From Chloroflexota bacterium (GTDB lineage: Bacteria > Chloroflexota > Anaerolineae > Aggregatilineales > Phototrophicaceae), in assembly GCA_026713245.1 (NCBI GenBank), contig JAPOOU010000067.1, positions 1 to 39,116 of the forward strand: a stretch of 39,116 nucleotides of DNA, given 5' to 3'. How positions within the stretch are numbered: the first letter of the stretch is position 1; the number at the start of each line of letters is the position of its first letter. This document shows positions 1 through 8,576 of the stretch, piece after piece. A program made the position numbers and the translations under genes. The notes below the pieces were generated by a model that worked only from the letters and a program-made list of their open reading frames with translations, did not search any database and was not told where the DNA came from.

Positions 1-146
1 ATCATGCCGCAGATGGGATGCAGCTGCCCGGTCCAGTGGCGGGTATCGTCGTCGGTCAGCCGGTCGGCCAGCGACCAGACGCTCATATAGGGATCGTTGA
101 CGACCAGCGGCGCGGCTGGCGGTCGCAGGTGTAAATCCTTGATCAT
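1..146 (-). CDS. Glutaminase-like protein (DUF4964/DUF4965/DUF5127 family), N-terminal part only
   Basis: Only the first 48 codons lie in the window; the gene runs leftward off the edge. The translation starts [20 protein letters not shown] and continues with [20 protein letters not shown] and QLHPICGM. The pattern 'RPPA.PLV..DPY.S.WS.ADRLTD..T.HWTG..HP' is what I recall at the N-terminus of bacterial and fungal glutaminase A-like proteins, large enzymes with a beta-sandwich followed by an alpha/alpha barrel. The ATG at 146 is preceded by an AGAGG-like stretch. Whether it acts on glutamine or is a glycoside-hydrolase-like protein cannot be told from this fragment. The family call is fairly firm, the activity is not. 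Confidence 0.65.
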   Translation of the reverse strand, partial: MIKDLHLRPPAAPLVVNDPYMSVWSLADRLTDDDTRHWTGQLHPICGM

Positions 147-652
147 TCTTGCTTGACCTCTTGAAAGATGCTGGAAGGCGTGTGGACCCAAGATCCGGGA
201 CGCCAAATCACAAGAGTATACGGCGTTCAAGCCTTGTGGACAAGCTGCGGGCACGCTGGATTCCAAGCCCTCACCCCAAAGCCCGGTTCCTTCCTCAGCA
301 ACGGGTCAGCCAAGGCTGCTCCTGTTTACGTTAACCGCGTCGCTCTAGCGACGAGAAGGCTTACGATTTTGCGTGAGCGCGGCAGACCTTTTCGCTGCCG
401 CTGAGCGGCTACAGGTAGTATTTGGATTGAAAGTTGTAGGGGCGGACCTTGGGTCGCCCGAAGGCGTCACAAATTGTATAGGTTTCCAGCGAATTCCAGT
501 TTTCTGTGCCGAGCGGCTCGTTGCATGTGAGACAAGCTTGTGATTTCAATTTAGTGTATGCTGTAGATAGGTCAGCGGAATCCAGCCAGGGCGGCAAAAC
601 TCATGTTGGCGCACGCTGATAACCTTTCGATCTCTGAACAACTGGAGGGCGC
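147..652. other. Intergenic region with a dispersed-repeat copy
   Basis: No gene could be supported in these 506 bases. It separates the divergent glutaminase-like and formate dehydrogenase genes and so should hold both promoters, but I see no convincing -35/-10 pair. It holds a full copy of the roughly 90-base structured repeat (321-412). At 438-463 there is a short GC-rich stretch (gtaggggcgg ... gggtcgccc) resembling the terminal inverted repeats of the MITE-like repeat seen near 24150 and 32245. Confidence 0.6.
321..412 (+). repeat. Dispersed structured repeat R1, copy A
   Basis: Begins cctgtttacgttaaccgcg and ends gctgccgctgagcggctac. It contains a perfect hairpin CGTCGC-TCTA-GCGACG (338-353) and a second stem GCGGCAG/CTGCCGC around an ACCTTTTCG loop. 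Close copies lie at 15391-15482 (inverted), 30745-30834 and 38337-38434; decayed ones at 10149-10208 and 17275-17337. The loop of the first hairpin varies (TCTA or TCAT) while the stem is kept. Confidence 0.85.
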
Positions 653-2365
653 ATGATCGCCGAGCATGACATCGACGCGGCATTGGACGCCTATCGTGGG
701 CGCGGGCGCGAAGCGCTGCTGCCGGCGCTCTGGGACGCGCAGAGGGCGCATGGGCATATCAGCCCCGAAAATGTGCATCGGATATCGCATGTCTTGCGCG
801 TGCCGGAGGCCGACATCTATGGCGTCATCGGCTTCTATACGCTCTTCCACGACGAGCCTACCGGCCGGCGCATCATTCGCGTCTGCGCGGACCCGACCTG
901 CGCCCTGGTTGGCGCGGACGACATACTGCATGGGCTGCGCGACCGGTTGGGCCTGTCCGGCGATGGCATGGCCGCTGACGGCGAATACACGGTGGAGCAT
1001 TCTCCCTGCCTGGGCATGTGCGATTACGCGCCGGCGGCGCTGGTCAGCGAACGGGGCCAGGATGACATCGCGCTGCCAAACGTGACGGTCGATTCACTGC
1101 TTGACAAGTGGGATGGCGCTTACTTTATGTCGGCCGGCGACGATGAGTCGGTCTTGCTGGATCCCTCGCTTGACGCGGCGCCGCAGACGCTCTCAGAGTA
1201 CGGCGATTACCGCGCCCTGCGCCGAGCGATATTTGACCTGTCGCCGGACGTGGTGATCGCGGCGGTAGAGGCTTCCGGCTTGATCGGGCGCGGCGGCGCG
1301 GCCTTCCCCGCCGGTTTAAAGTGGAAGTTCACGCGCGGCGCGGCCGGCGAGGTCAAGTATGTCGTTTGCAATGCCGATGAAAGCGAACCCGGCACCTTCA
1401 AGGATCGCGTATTAATGGAGCAGCGCGCGCACCTGCTGCTGGAAGGGATTGCGCTGGCCTGCTACGCCGTGGGCACGCGCAAAGCCTATATCTTCGTGCG
1501 CGGCGAATATCCCAAAGCGACCACCATCCTGGAGTCGGCAATTCAAGAAGCTGAAGCGGCCGGCGCCTTGGGCGAGGGCATTATGGGCAGCGACTTTTCG
1601 CTGGATATCGAAATACGCCGCGGGGCCGGCGCCTATATCTGTGGCGAGGAGACCGCGCTCTTCGAAGCGATCGAGGGAAAGCGCGGCTTCCCGCGCATGA
1701 AGCCGCCCTATCCGACTACTTTCGGGCTCTTCGGGCGGCCGACCGCGGTCAACAATGTCGAGACCCTGTGCGCCGTCCCCGGTATCGTCACCCACGGCGC
1801 GGACTGGTTCAAGGGCTTTGGCACGGCAGAAAGCGCCGGCACCAAGCTGGTCTCTGTCAGCGGGCATGTGGGTCGGCCGGGCGTATACGAAATCCAGCCG
1901 GGCATCACGCTGCGACGGTTCCTCGACGACTATTGCCAAGGCGTCATCGGCGATCTGCAAACGGTGTTGATGGGTGGCGCGGCCGGTACCTTTCTGCTGC
2001 CTCACGAAATCGATGTGCCGCTGAGTTTCGAGGATCTGCGCGCGGCCGGCAGTACCTTCGGCTCGGGCGCGATCATGGTCTTTAACCGGTCGACGGACTT
2101 GCGCGACCTGCTGCGGCGGCTGGGGCTGTTCTTCCAGCACGAAAGCTGCGGCAAGTGTTTCCCCTGTCAGCTGGGCACGCAGCGGCAAGTCGAGATACTG
2201 AAGCGGCTGGACGCGCCGCGCGCCGGCGACCGCGAGCGGCTGCATGATATCGGCATGACCATGAGCGAAGCATCGATCTGCGGCCTGGGTCATACCGCGG
2301 CCCTGGCGGTGCTGAGCGCGCTGGAGAAGTTTCCGAGCTTGTTTAGGGAAAATGGACGGGGGTAG
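653..2365 (+). CDS. NAD-dependent formate dehydrogenase, NuoE-NuoF fusion (diaphorase) subunit
   Basis: This 570-residue protein joins two subunits that are usually separate. Residues 1-155 are a NuoE (24 kDa) thioredoxin-like domain with a [2Fe-2S] site at C78, C83, C119 and C123. Residues 180-570 are NuoF (51 kDa): the FMN/NADH glycine loop GRGGAAFPAG (212-221), NADESEPGT (240-248), GAGAYICGEETAL (324-336), an SLBB-like region, and the [4Fe-4S] ligands C499, C502, C505 and C543 (ESCGKCFPC ... SICGLG). Known members of this family pass electrons between Fe-S clusters and NAD(H) in complex I, hydrogenases and soluble formate dehydrogenases. Nearby fdhD and the Fe-S subunit, and a distant fdhA, point to formate dehydrogenase. 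ATG 653 has GGAGG five bases upstream. A bidirectional hydrogenase partner is less likely because no hydrogenase gene is present. Confidence 0.9.
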   Translation: MIAEHDIDAALDAYRGRGREALLPALWDAQRAHGHISPENVHRISHVLRVPEADIYGVIGFYTLFHDEPTGRRIIRVCADPTCALVGADDILHGLRDRLGLSGDGMAADGEYTVEHSPCLGMCDYAPAALVSERGQDDIALPNVTVDSLLDKWDGAYFMSAGDDESVLLDPSLDAAPQTLSEYGDYRALRRAIFDLSPDVVIAAVEASGLIGRGGAAFPAGLKWKFTRGAAGEVKYVVCNADESEPGTFKDRVLMEQRAHLLLEGIALACYAVGTRKAYIFVRGEYPKATTILESAIQEAEAAGALGEGIMGSDFSLDIEIRRGAGAYICGEETALFEAIEGKRGFPRMKPPYPTTFGLFGRPTAVNNVETLCAVPGIVTHGADWFKGFGTAESAGTKLVSVSGHVGRPGVYEIQPGITLRRFLDDYCQGVIGDLQTVLMGGAAGTFLLPHEIDVPLSFEDLRAAGSTFGSGAIMVFNRSTDLRDLLRRLGLFFQHESCGKCFPCQLGTQRQVEILKRLDAPRAGDRERLHDIGMTMSEASICGLGHTAALAVLSALEKFPSLFRENGRG

Positions 2366-2370
2366 GAGAA

Positions 2371-3777
2371 ATGGCGTTTAATCCCAAATCCAAATACGAC
2401 ATTATACGGACGAATCAAACGATTAAGGATTTTCATGATTTCCCGGAAGACTACGTGACACGCCCGCCATATCAGAGAAAAGTTGTTTGGGATACAGGCA
2501 AACAGCAGGCGTTGCTAGATAGCTTGTTCCGCCGCTACTACATACCAAGCATTGTCCTGCGAGAAGTGAATCTAGACGAAACACAGTCGAAGTGGGAGGT
2601 GGTAGATGGCCAACAGAGAATAAACACGGTCCAAGCCTTTTTTCGGGATGAATTAACGCTTCCGAAATCCCTTGCCGATATAAGTCCAGATTTGCCAGAT
2701 AGCAAGTATTCAAAATTGCCAACAGATGTCAGAAAATTCATCTCGAAACACCTTAAGTTTGACGTCGATATCATCAAACACATTGGCAATCCATTCAATA
2801 ATGACCATCAAAAAATCGCCACTGATATTTTTTGGCGACTGCAACAAGGCGAATCCCTGAACAATATGGAAACCGCCCATGCTCGACTAGAAAGTCTGGT
2901 CAGGAATTTCTTAGTGAAGTACGCGGATGATTATGATTTTGACTTCAAAGCATATGAGACGATTGACGTCAACCCGCATAAGCTAGCGTTCTTTACTGAA
3001 ACCAGGAGTAGAACCAATAGCAGAATGCAACATCTGACGCTATTGGGTCGTTTCTTGCTTATTGAGATTGCCGATGGTGCAACAGACCTTGGCGATCGCA
3101 GTATCGTCGCATTGATTGACGAAACTAAACAGCGTGACGGCATCGGGAGTCAAAGCTATGAAAGGGAAAAACCAGCCAAAGCAGTAATCCAAAATCTTAG
3201 GCACTTTCGCGAAGTCTTTCACGATGACCCTTTGCTCGACACCAACAACTACGGAACAGGAATACTCGCTCTTCAATACGAGTATTTCACAATCTCTAGC
3301 TACATGCTCCTGCGCCATCTTCGCAAGTACTATGTGTATGATGAAACGGCGCGCTTATGCTTTAGAGATTTCGTGTGGGAATTTTACAAACGCATCAAGG
3401 GTATTAGCCGAACAACGAACCAGGTGACCCAGTTTGTGGAAAATCGCCAGCAAAACGTACAGGCTGTCCGAAGCAGAGAACAAATCATCCGTATGGAGTT
3501 TTTCAAGTTCGTAAGAGAAAAGAGACAGATCATTCTTGTCGAAAAAGACCAACAACGGACTTTCAACGAAGACCAACGCATCGAAATTTACTTGAATGAC
3601 AACGGCTTGTGTCAACAATGTCTCGCCGTCGGCTTGACCGAAAACGAAGCTCGCGTCCCTTGGTCCGAGTTCCACGCCGACCATATCAAACCTTGGATCA
3701 TGGGCGGTGAAACTAAACCCTGGGATGGGCAAGTGCTATGTGAAACACACAATCTTGCCAAGGGAGCCAACCCATGA
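2371..3777 (+). CDS. DUF262 domain protein with C-terminal HNH nuclease domain
   Basis: The 468-residue protein starts with a DUF262 (ParB/sulfiredoxin-like) domain: PPYQRKVVW (32-40), LLDSLFRRYYIPSIVLRE (48-65) and the hallmark DGQQR (79-83). A long helical middle follows, then an HNH nuclease: C414/C417, FHADHI (434-439), and C457 with HN at 460-461. DUF262 proteins with HNH or DUF1524 nuclease domains occur in type IV restriction (GmrSD), SspE and BrxU-type phage defence, where DUF262 can hydrolyse nucleotides. The gene starts 5 bases after the NuoEF-like gene, with AGGAG placed at that gene's end. Its TGA stop overlaps the ATG of the next subunit (ATGA), so it should be co-transcribed and translationally coupled. 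Its sequence is visibly AT-richer than its neighbours, which suggests transfer. The domains are clear; the biological role is inferred. Confidence 0.85.
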   Translation: MAFNPKSKYDIIRTNQTIKDFHDFPEDYVTRPPYQRKVVWDTGKQQALLDSLFRRYYIPSIVLREVNLDETQSKWEVVDGQQRINTVQAFFRDELTLPKSLADISPDLPDSKYSKLPTDVRKFISKHLKFDVDIIKHIGNPFNNDHQKIATDIFWRLQQGESLNNMETAHARLESLVRNFLVKYADDYDFDFKAYETIDVNPHKLAFFTETRSRTNSRMQHLTLLGRFLLIEIADGATDLGDRSIVALIDETKQRDGIGSQSYEREKPAKAVIQNLRHFREVFHDDPLLDTNNYGTGILALQYEYFTISSYMLLRHLRKYYVYDETARLCFRDFVWEFYKRIKGISRTTNQVTQFVENRQQNVQAVRSREQIIRMEFFKFVREKRQIILVEKDQQRTFNEDQRIEIYLNDNGLCQQCLAVGLTENEARVPWSEFHADHIKPWIMGGETKPWDGQVLCETHNLAKGANP

Positions 3778-4487
3778 CCGACGACAGCATCACCCTCACC
3801 ATCGACGGCAAACCAGTCACCGCGAAAAAAGGCGCGACACTGCTGGAGGCAGCGCGAGAAGCCGGCATCGATATCCCGATCATCTGCTACCACGAGGCGA
3901 CCAGTCCCAACGGTCTCTGCCGTATATGCGTGGTCGACGTGGATGGCGGGCGCGTATTGCAGCCGGCTTGCGTGGCCGAGTGCGGCGCCGATACACAGGT
4001 CGAGACGCGCAACGAACGGGTCTTGCGCAGCCGGCGCACAATCCTGGAAATGCTCAACGCCTCGGTCAACCTGGAGCAAGCGCCGGAAATCCAGGATATG
4101 ATGACGGATTACAGCGCCGATGACGAACGCTTCCCCGACGCGCGGCGGCGCGAATCCGAAGTCATCGACGACAATCCCTTTTATGTGCGCGACTACGAAC
4201 AGTGCGTATTGTGCTGGCGCTGCGTGCAAGTCTGCGCCGAAGACGCCCAGTTCACCTTCGCGCTGACGCTGAAAAATCGCGGCCATGAAACGTCGGTGGC
4301 GACGGCCTTTGACATATCCATGACCGACTCTCCTTGCGTATTTTGCGGGCAATGCGTGGGCGTCTGTCCGACCGGCGCCTTGAAGCCTAAAGTGGAGTGG
4401 GGCATGGAGCAGGGCTGGAGCAGCGAGGAACTGCGGCAGCAGACCCGGCGCAAGCGCAAGCCGCTCGGCGACAGCGAGGAAACCTGA
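3774..4487 (+). CDS. Formate dehydrogenase Fe-S subunit (NuoG N-terminus-like, 2Fe-2S plus two 4Fe-4S)
   Basis: This 237-residue protein corresponds to the N-terminal electron-transfer part of NuoG or of long formate dehydrogenase alpha chains, here a separate polypeptide. Residues 1-75 are a [2Fe-2S] ferredoxin fold with C38, C49, C52 and C66. Residues 140-200 carry two [4Fe-4S] sites: C144/C147/C150/C154 and C188/C191/C194/C198 (CVFCGQCVGVCP). Between them, where NuoG has the His/Cys-ligated cluster motif (HPxDC...C), the sequence reads RRTILEMLNASVNLEQAPEI with no His or Cys, so that cluster is absent. It would link the Mo/W cofactor in FdhA to the NuoEF-like subunit. The ATG overlaps the stop of the DUF262-HNH gene. 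fdhD follows 71 bases later. Confidence 0.85.
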   Translation: MTDDSITLTIDGKPVTAKKGATLLEAAREAGIDIPIICYHEATSPNGLCRICVVDVDGGRVLQPACVAECGADTQVETRNERVLRSRRTILEMLNASVNLEQAPEIQDMMTDYSADDERFPDARRRESEVIDDNPFYVRDYEQCVLCWRCVQVCAEDAQFTFALTLKNRGHETSVATAFDISMTDSPCVFCGQCVGVCPTGALKPKVEWGMEQGWSSEELRQQTRRKRKPLGDSEET

Positions 4488-4558
4488 AGCCCAATCCCGA
4501 ATTGACATTCTCGCTCCTTGCGTGAGCACGGGGGTCAAGTAGACAAGTAGGACAGCGA

Positions 4559-5359
4559 ATGACGACCAAAACACAGGTTAAGGAATTGGCGGGGGCCAAG
4601 CCGCTGAGCTATCAAGTCGTCGAGGGGGACGAGGTCAGCCGCGTTGAGGGCGGCGTGATCGATGAGCAACTGCTCTCGATCTATGTCAACGGGCAGTCGC
4701 TGGCGACGATGATGTGTAGCCCCCTGCAATTGGAGGCGCTGGCGGTCGGATTCTTGTACAACGAGGGCCTGATCGAGACGGCGGACGAGATCGCTCTGCT
4801 GCAGACCAATATCCCGAACAGCGTGGTTGATGTCATTCTGACGCGGGACGACGTTCAGATGCCCCGGCGCATGATCTTGACGACGGGCTGCGGCGGCGGC
4901 ATGACCGGCCAGGAATTGACCAAGGCGCACCCGCCCCTGGAAAGCGCCTTCGAGACGACGCCGGATGTGATCCCCCGACTGATGCGGGAATTGGGGGGCG
5001 CGGCCACCCTCTACAATGCTGTGCGCGGCGTGCATACGGCAGTGCTGGGCGACGAGACGGGCTTGCTGATCAGCGCCGAGGATGTCGGACGACATAACGC
5101 GGTGGACAAGGTAGCCGGGCAAGCGCTGCTGGATAAGATCGCAACGCGCGACCGCATCTTGTTGACCAGCGGCCGCATCAGCTCGGAGATGTTGGGCAAG
5201 GCGCGGCGCATGGGCGTTCCGATCGTGGCCAGCCGCACAGCGCCGACCAGCATCACGGTAGAACTGGCGGGCGCCTGGGATATCTGTGTCATCGGCTACG
5301 TGAGGCGCGGCGGCATGCGCGTCTATACTGGCGGCTGGCGGCTCGGTCTTAGCGATTGA
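4559..5359 (+). CDS. fdhD: Formate dehydrogenase accessory sulfurtransferase FdhD
   Basis: FdhD moves sulfur from a cysteine desulfurase to the bis-MGD cofactor, which active formate dehydrogenases need. The 266-residue length is normal. Family marks are VNGQSLATMMCSPLQLEALA (43-62), GFLYNEGLI (64-72), the catalytic-loop segment TTGCGGG (C111), SAEDVGRHNAVDK (172-184) and SGRISSEM. Only one Cys is seen in the loop, where Escherichia coli FdhD has a CxxC; single-Cys versions are known in the family. It lies 71 bases after the Fe-S subunit on the same strand, so it is probably in the same operon. The next gene converges on it. Confidence 0.93.
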   Translation: MTTKTQVKELAGAKPLSYQVVEGDEVSRVEGGVIDEQLLSIYVNGQSLATMMCSPLQLEALAVGFLYNEGLIETADEIALLQTNIPNSVVDVILTRDDVQMPRRMILTTGCGGGMTGQELTKAHPPLESAFETTPDVIPRLMRELGGAATLYNAVRGVHTAVLGDETGLLISAEDVGRHNAVDKVAGQALLDKIATRDRILLTSGRISSEMLGKARRMGVPIVASRTAPTSITVELAGAWDICVIGYVRRGGMRVYTGGWRLGLSD

Positions 5360-5454
5360 CTGGCGGCGGTCAGCAACGGCTATTCACCGGCGCCGTCGGC
5401 TGAGCAGACTACCTATAAGCACCAAGAACACCGCGAGCGCCGAGGCGCCATGCT
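5360..5454. terminator. Possible shared terminator between convergent genes
   Basis: The 95-base gap between fdhD and the convergent MFS gene holds an imperfect inverted repeat: TCAGC plus ACGG on the left (about 5371-5380) pair with CCGT plus GCTGA on the right (about 5394-5404), around a roughly 13-base loop. There is no clear T-tract. It is placed where a bidirectional terminator is expected, but support is weak. Confidence 0.25.
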
Positions 5455-6675
5455 CTAACTGCTCTTTGGCAGCAGCGCAATCAGCAAGATAGATACCAAG
5501 CTGAAGCCCGTTACCATCATCAGCATCGGATCGTAGGAATTGAAAAGGTCATATATGATGCCGGCGGCGAAGGGCGCTGCCGTGCCGGCCAGGGTCAGGA
5601 AAAACACCATCGTGCTGCCGATGCGACCGTAGAATGCGGCGCCGTAGGTATCGGCGACGATCAGGGGTCGAATGAGCGTATTGCAGCCGACCGCCATGCC
5701 GTACAGCGCTATGAATAAAACGATCAACAGCGGCGAACTGCCATGGAGCAGCGTGGCCAGAGCAACCGCCAGGAGCACGAAGACGCCGATGGCCATGGTT
5801 TTGCTGGAAAAACGCCATTCGACCGCGGCGAAGATCACCCTGCCGACCACTTGCATGACGCCGATGGCGCCGCTGGCGACTGCCGCCCTGCTGGGGTGAA
5901 TGTCCATGCTGATCAACAGAGGCACAAAATGTACGCGCACGGCCGCGATGCACAACGTTGAAAGCGCGAAGGCTATGGTCAGGATCCAGAAGAAGCGCGA
6001 ACGGAACACCGCGCCCAGCTTGATTGTTTCGCCGTCGTCTTGCGCCGCGGCTCGCGCCTCGCCATCGGGCTCAAGGCCCAGATCCCTTGGTCGGCGGCGC
6101 AGGACCAGGGCATGCAGCGGAATCGTGATGATCCCCAACAAGACGCCGAGTATGAATATCGCCCCCCGCCATCCATGCGCCACCAGCAGGGCGTCCGCCA
6201 GGGGGACGAAGATCGTGCTGGCGAAACCCGCGATAAACGTGAGTACCGCCATGGCCCGACCCCGTTTATTCACGAACCAGGCGGCAATGACTGTAAAGGC
6301 CGGCTCGTAAAGGACGGCAGCGCTGCAGAAACCCAGCAGCGCCATGACAACAACGAATTCGGGCAGCGTCGTCGCCCGCGACCAGAGCAAAACCATCACC
6401 GTCGCGCCGATTGATCCAAGCGTCATCAGGAGCCGCGGTCCATGTTTGTCCAGCCAGTAGCCGACCGGAAAAGCGAATATCCCGGTGATCAGCCACATGA
6501 GCGAAAACGCGCCCGAGATCTCCGCGCGCGACCAGCCGAGCTCCGCTTCCATCGGCGTGATGAACACGGAAAAGGCGTAGAATATCACGCCAAAGGAGAC
6601 GGTTTCGGTGATGGCCAGCGCCAGGGCGATATACCAGCCGTAGTAAATTGGCTCGCGCTTGAACAGTCGCTGCAT
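5455..6675 (-). CDS. Major facilitator superfamily transporter
   Basis: The 406-residue protein has about 12 hydrophobic segments and MFS features: the loop 2-3 motif after TM2 (PVGYWLDKHGPRLLM, about 76-90), a basic central loop (LRRRPRDLGLEPDGE) and an N-terminus WYIALALAITETVSFGVIFY typical of the MFS/OFA (oxalate:formate antiporter-like) and monocarboxylate-carrier-like groups. The substrate cannot be read from sequence. It is divergent from the sugar-acid dehydratase gene, so a sugar acid or other carboxylate is a reasonable guess. Formate is possible given fdhD next door, but that gene is convergent and gives no operon support. The start is ATG at 6675. Confidence 0.85.
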   Translation of the reverse strand: MQRLFKREPIYYGWYIALALAITETVSFGVIFYAFSVFITPMEAELGWSRAEISGAFSLMWLITGIFAFPVGYWLDKHGPRLLMTLGSIGATVMVLLWSRATTLPEFVVVMALLGFCSAAVLYEPAFTVIAAWFVNKRGRAMAVLTFIAGFASTIFVPLADALLVAHGWRGAIFILGVLLGIITIPLHALVLRRRPRDLGLEPDGEARAAAQDDGETIKLGAVFRSRFFWILTIAFALSTLCIAAVRVHFVPLLISMDIHPSRAAVASGAIGVMQVVGRVIFAAVEWRFSSKTMAIGVFVLLAVALATLLHGSSPLLIVLFIALYGMAVGCNTLIRPLIVADTYGAAFYGRIGSTMVFFLTLAGTAAPFAAGIIYDLFNSYDPMLMMVTGFSLVSILLIALLPKSS

Positions 6676-6836
6676 AGGACACGGTTCGCGTAGGTGAAAT
6701 GCGCCATTTTTTCACCGCAAGCATATCGGCAAAGGCGCATATCGCAAGTGGGAAACGCATGGCGGACTGGACTGCGATAACATAGCCACTTGCGTTATAC
6801 TCGGCAGCGGAACCCGACCGGAAAAGGAGTAGGCTC
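6676..6836. promoter_or_regulatory. Divergent promoter region with direct and inverted repeats
   Basis: This 161-base region lies between the MFS gene and the dehydratase gene. It contains a direct repeat GCATATCG at 6721-6728 and 6737-6744, and a perfect 9-base inverted repeat CGCAAGTGG (6743-6751) / CCACTTGCG (6786-6794). The right arm abuts a -10-like TATACT (6796-6801); a weak -35 (TGCGAT, 6773-6778) sits 17 bases upstream. The dehydratase has a good ribosome-binding site, AAAAGGAG, at about 6821-6830. These look like sites for a local sugar-responsive regulator, but no regulator gene is nearby. Confidence 0.4.
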
Positions 6837-8576
6837 ATGCCCTTGCGCAGTCACGATTGGTTCTTGCGGGACGGGCAAGCGGGGTTCAAGTCTCGCAGCC
6901 GCATGAAAAACCAGGGTACGCCCCAGCAAATGTTCGACGGCCGGCCCGTGATCGGCATTTGCAATACCTGGTCGGAACTGACGCCCTGCAACGCCAACCT
7001 GCGCATTCTGTGCGAACACGTCAAACGCGGCGTTTTGGAAGCAGGCGGATTCCCGCTGGAATTCCCCGTGATGTCGCTGGGCGAACCGCTGATGCGCCCG
7101 ACGACCATGCTTTACCGCAATCTGGCCAGCATGGATGTCGAAGAATCGATCCGCGCCAATCCCCTCGATGGCGTGGTGCTGCTGGTCGGTTGCGACAAGA
7201 CCACACCGGCCGCCATCATGGGCGCCTGCAGCGTCGATGTGCCGACGATCGTCGTCACCAGCGGTCCGATGTTGAATGGCAAGTTTCAGGGACGAGACAT
7301 CGGCGCGGGTACGGACAAATGGCGCTTTACCGACGACTGGCGCACCGGCAAGATGAGCGCGGCGGATTATATCGAATCCGAGACCTGCATGTCCCGCAGC
7401 GACGGCCATTGCATGACGATGGGCACGGCATCGAGCATGGCCTGCGTGGTCGAGGCGCTCGGCCTGATGTTGCCCGGCGGCGCAGCGATTCCCGCGCCTG
7501 ACGCCCGCCGACGCCGGCTCTGCCACTTCAGCGGCAATCGCATCGTGGAGATGGCGAAAGAAGAGCTAAGACCGTCGAAGATACTGACGCGCGACGCCTT
7601 CGAGAATGCCATCAAGATCAACGCCGTCATTGGCGGCTCGACCAACGTCATCCTGCATTTGCTGGCGATCGCCGGACGAACCGGCGTTGATCTGCGCCTG
7701 GACGATTTTGATGAGCTGGGCAGCCAGGCGCCGCTGCTGGTCAACCTGAAACCGGCCGGCGAATTCCTGATGGAAGAATTCTATTATGCCGGCGGTTTGC
7801 CCGTGGTGATGCAAAACGCGGCCAAACTGCTGGCTATGGATACGATCACGGTTTCCGGCCAGTCCCATGCACAGAATACCGCCGGGGCGGTCTGCTTCGA
7901 CGAGAAGGTCATCAGCGGGCTCGACGCGCCCTTTCAGCGAGAGGCGGGCATCGCCGTTCTGCGCGGCAACCTCTGCCCCGACGGCGCGGTCATCAAGCCC
8001 TCTGCCGCCACGCCACAACTGATGCGGCATCGCGGACGCGCCGTCGTTTTCAACTCGCTGGACGACTTCCACGCCCGCATTGACGATCCCGATCTGGATG
8101 TCGACGCGGACTGTGTGCTCGTGATGCAGAATGTCGGCCCCAAGGGCTTCCCCGGTATGCCCGAAGTCGGCAATATGAGCCTGCCTCGCAAGCTCCTGGA
8201 CAAGGGAGTGAGCGATATGCTGCGCATCTCCGATGGCCGCATGAGCGGCACCGCCTACGGCACGGTCGTTTTGCATGTCGCTCCGGAATCGGCAGTCGGC
8301 GGGGCCCTGGCCCTGGTGCGCGATGGCGATATCATCGAGTTGGATGTCCCCCAACGCCGCTTGCGTCTTGACATATCGGCAGATGAAATGGATCGCCGGC
8401 GCGCCCGCTGGCAGACCTCTGCCGCGCATACTCCCAGAGGATATACCCGCTTGTTCACGGATCATGTGCAACAGGCCGATCTGGGCGTCGACTTCGACAT
8501 CCTGGCCGGCGGATCCGGCCACGCGGTGATACACAATGCCGAGGCCCAGGCCGTAGGCAAGGCGGGAGCAACTTGA
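6837..8576 (+). CDS. IlvD/Edd family sugar-acid dehydratase (arabinonate dehydratase-like)
   Basis: The 579-residue protein belongs to the IlvD/Edd dehydratases, which remove water from sugar acids (to 2-keto-3-deoxy acids) or dihydroxy-acids using a [2Fe-2S] cluster and Mg2+. Cluster ligands fit C51 (ICNTWSELTPCNANLR), C119 (VGCDKTTPA) and C192 (HCMTMGTASSM), with the same spacing as L-arabinonate dehydratase of Rhizobium. The segments GGFPLEFPVMSLGE and RPTTMLYRNL also match the arabinonate/xylonate dehydratase branch better than IlvD, and no branched-chain amino-acid gene is near. L-arabinonate, D-fuconate or a similar acid is the likely substrate; the exact one is not determined. Confidence 0.87.
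   Translation: MPLRSHDWFLRDGQAGFKSRSRMKNQGTPQQMFDGRPVIGICNTWSELTPCNANLRILCEHVKRGVLEAGGFPLEFPVMSLGEPLMRPTTMLYRNLASMDVEESIRANPLDGVVLLVGCDKTTPAAIMGACSVDVPTIVVTSGPMLNGKFQGRDIGAGTDKWRFTDDWRTGKMSAADYIESETCMSRSDGHCMTMGTASSMACVVEALGLMLPGGAAIPAPDARRRRLCHFSGNRIVEMAKEELRPSKILTRDAFENAIKINAVIGGSTNVILHLLAIAGRTGVDLRLDDFDELGSQAPLLVNLKPAGEFLMEEFYYAGGLPVVMQNAAKLLAMDTITVSGQSHAQNTAGAVCFDEKVISGLDAPFQREAGIAVLRGNLCPDGAVIKPSAATPQLMRHRGRAVVFNSLDDFHARIDDPDLDVDADCVLVMQNVGPKGFPGMPEVGNMSLPRKLLDKGVSDMLRISDGRMSGTAYGTVVLHVAPESAVGGALALVRDGDIIELDVPQRRLRLDISADEMDRRRARWQTSAAHTPRGYTRLFTDHVQQADLGVDFDILAGGSGHAVIHNAEAQAVGKAGAT

Noticed and set aside
409..597. 62-codon minus-strand frame ending in repeat R1 copy A
   Set aside because: The stop falls in the repeat edge as in two real genes, which made it worth a look, but the protein has no recognisable features.
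1412..2293. 293-codon minus-strand open frame
   Set aside because: Shadow of the NuoEF-like gene; no motif and no ribosome-binding site seen.
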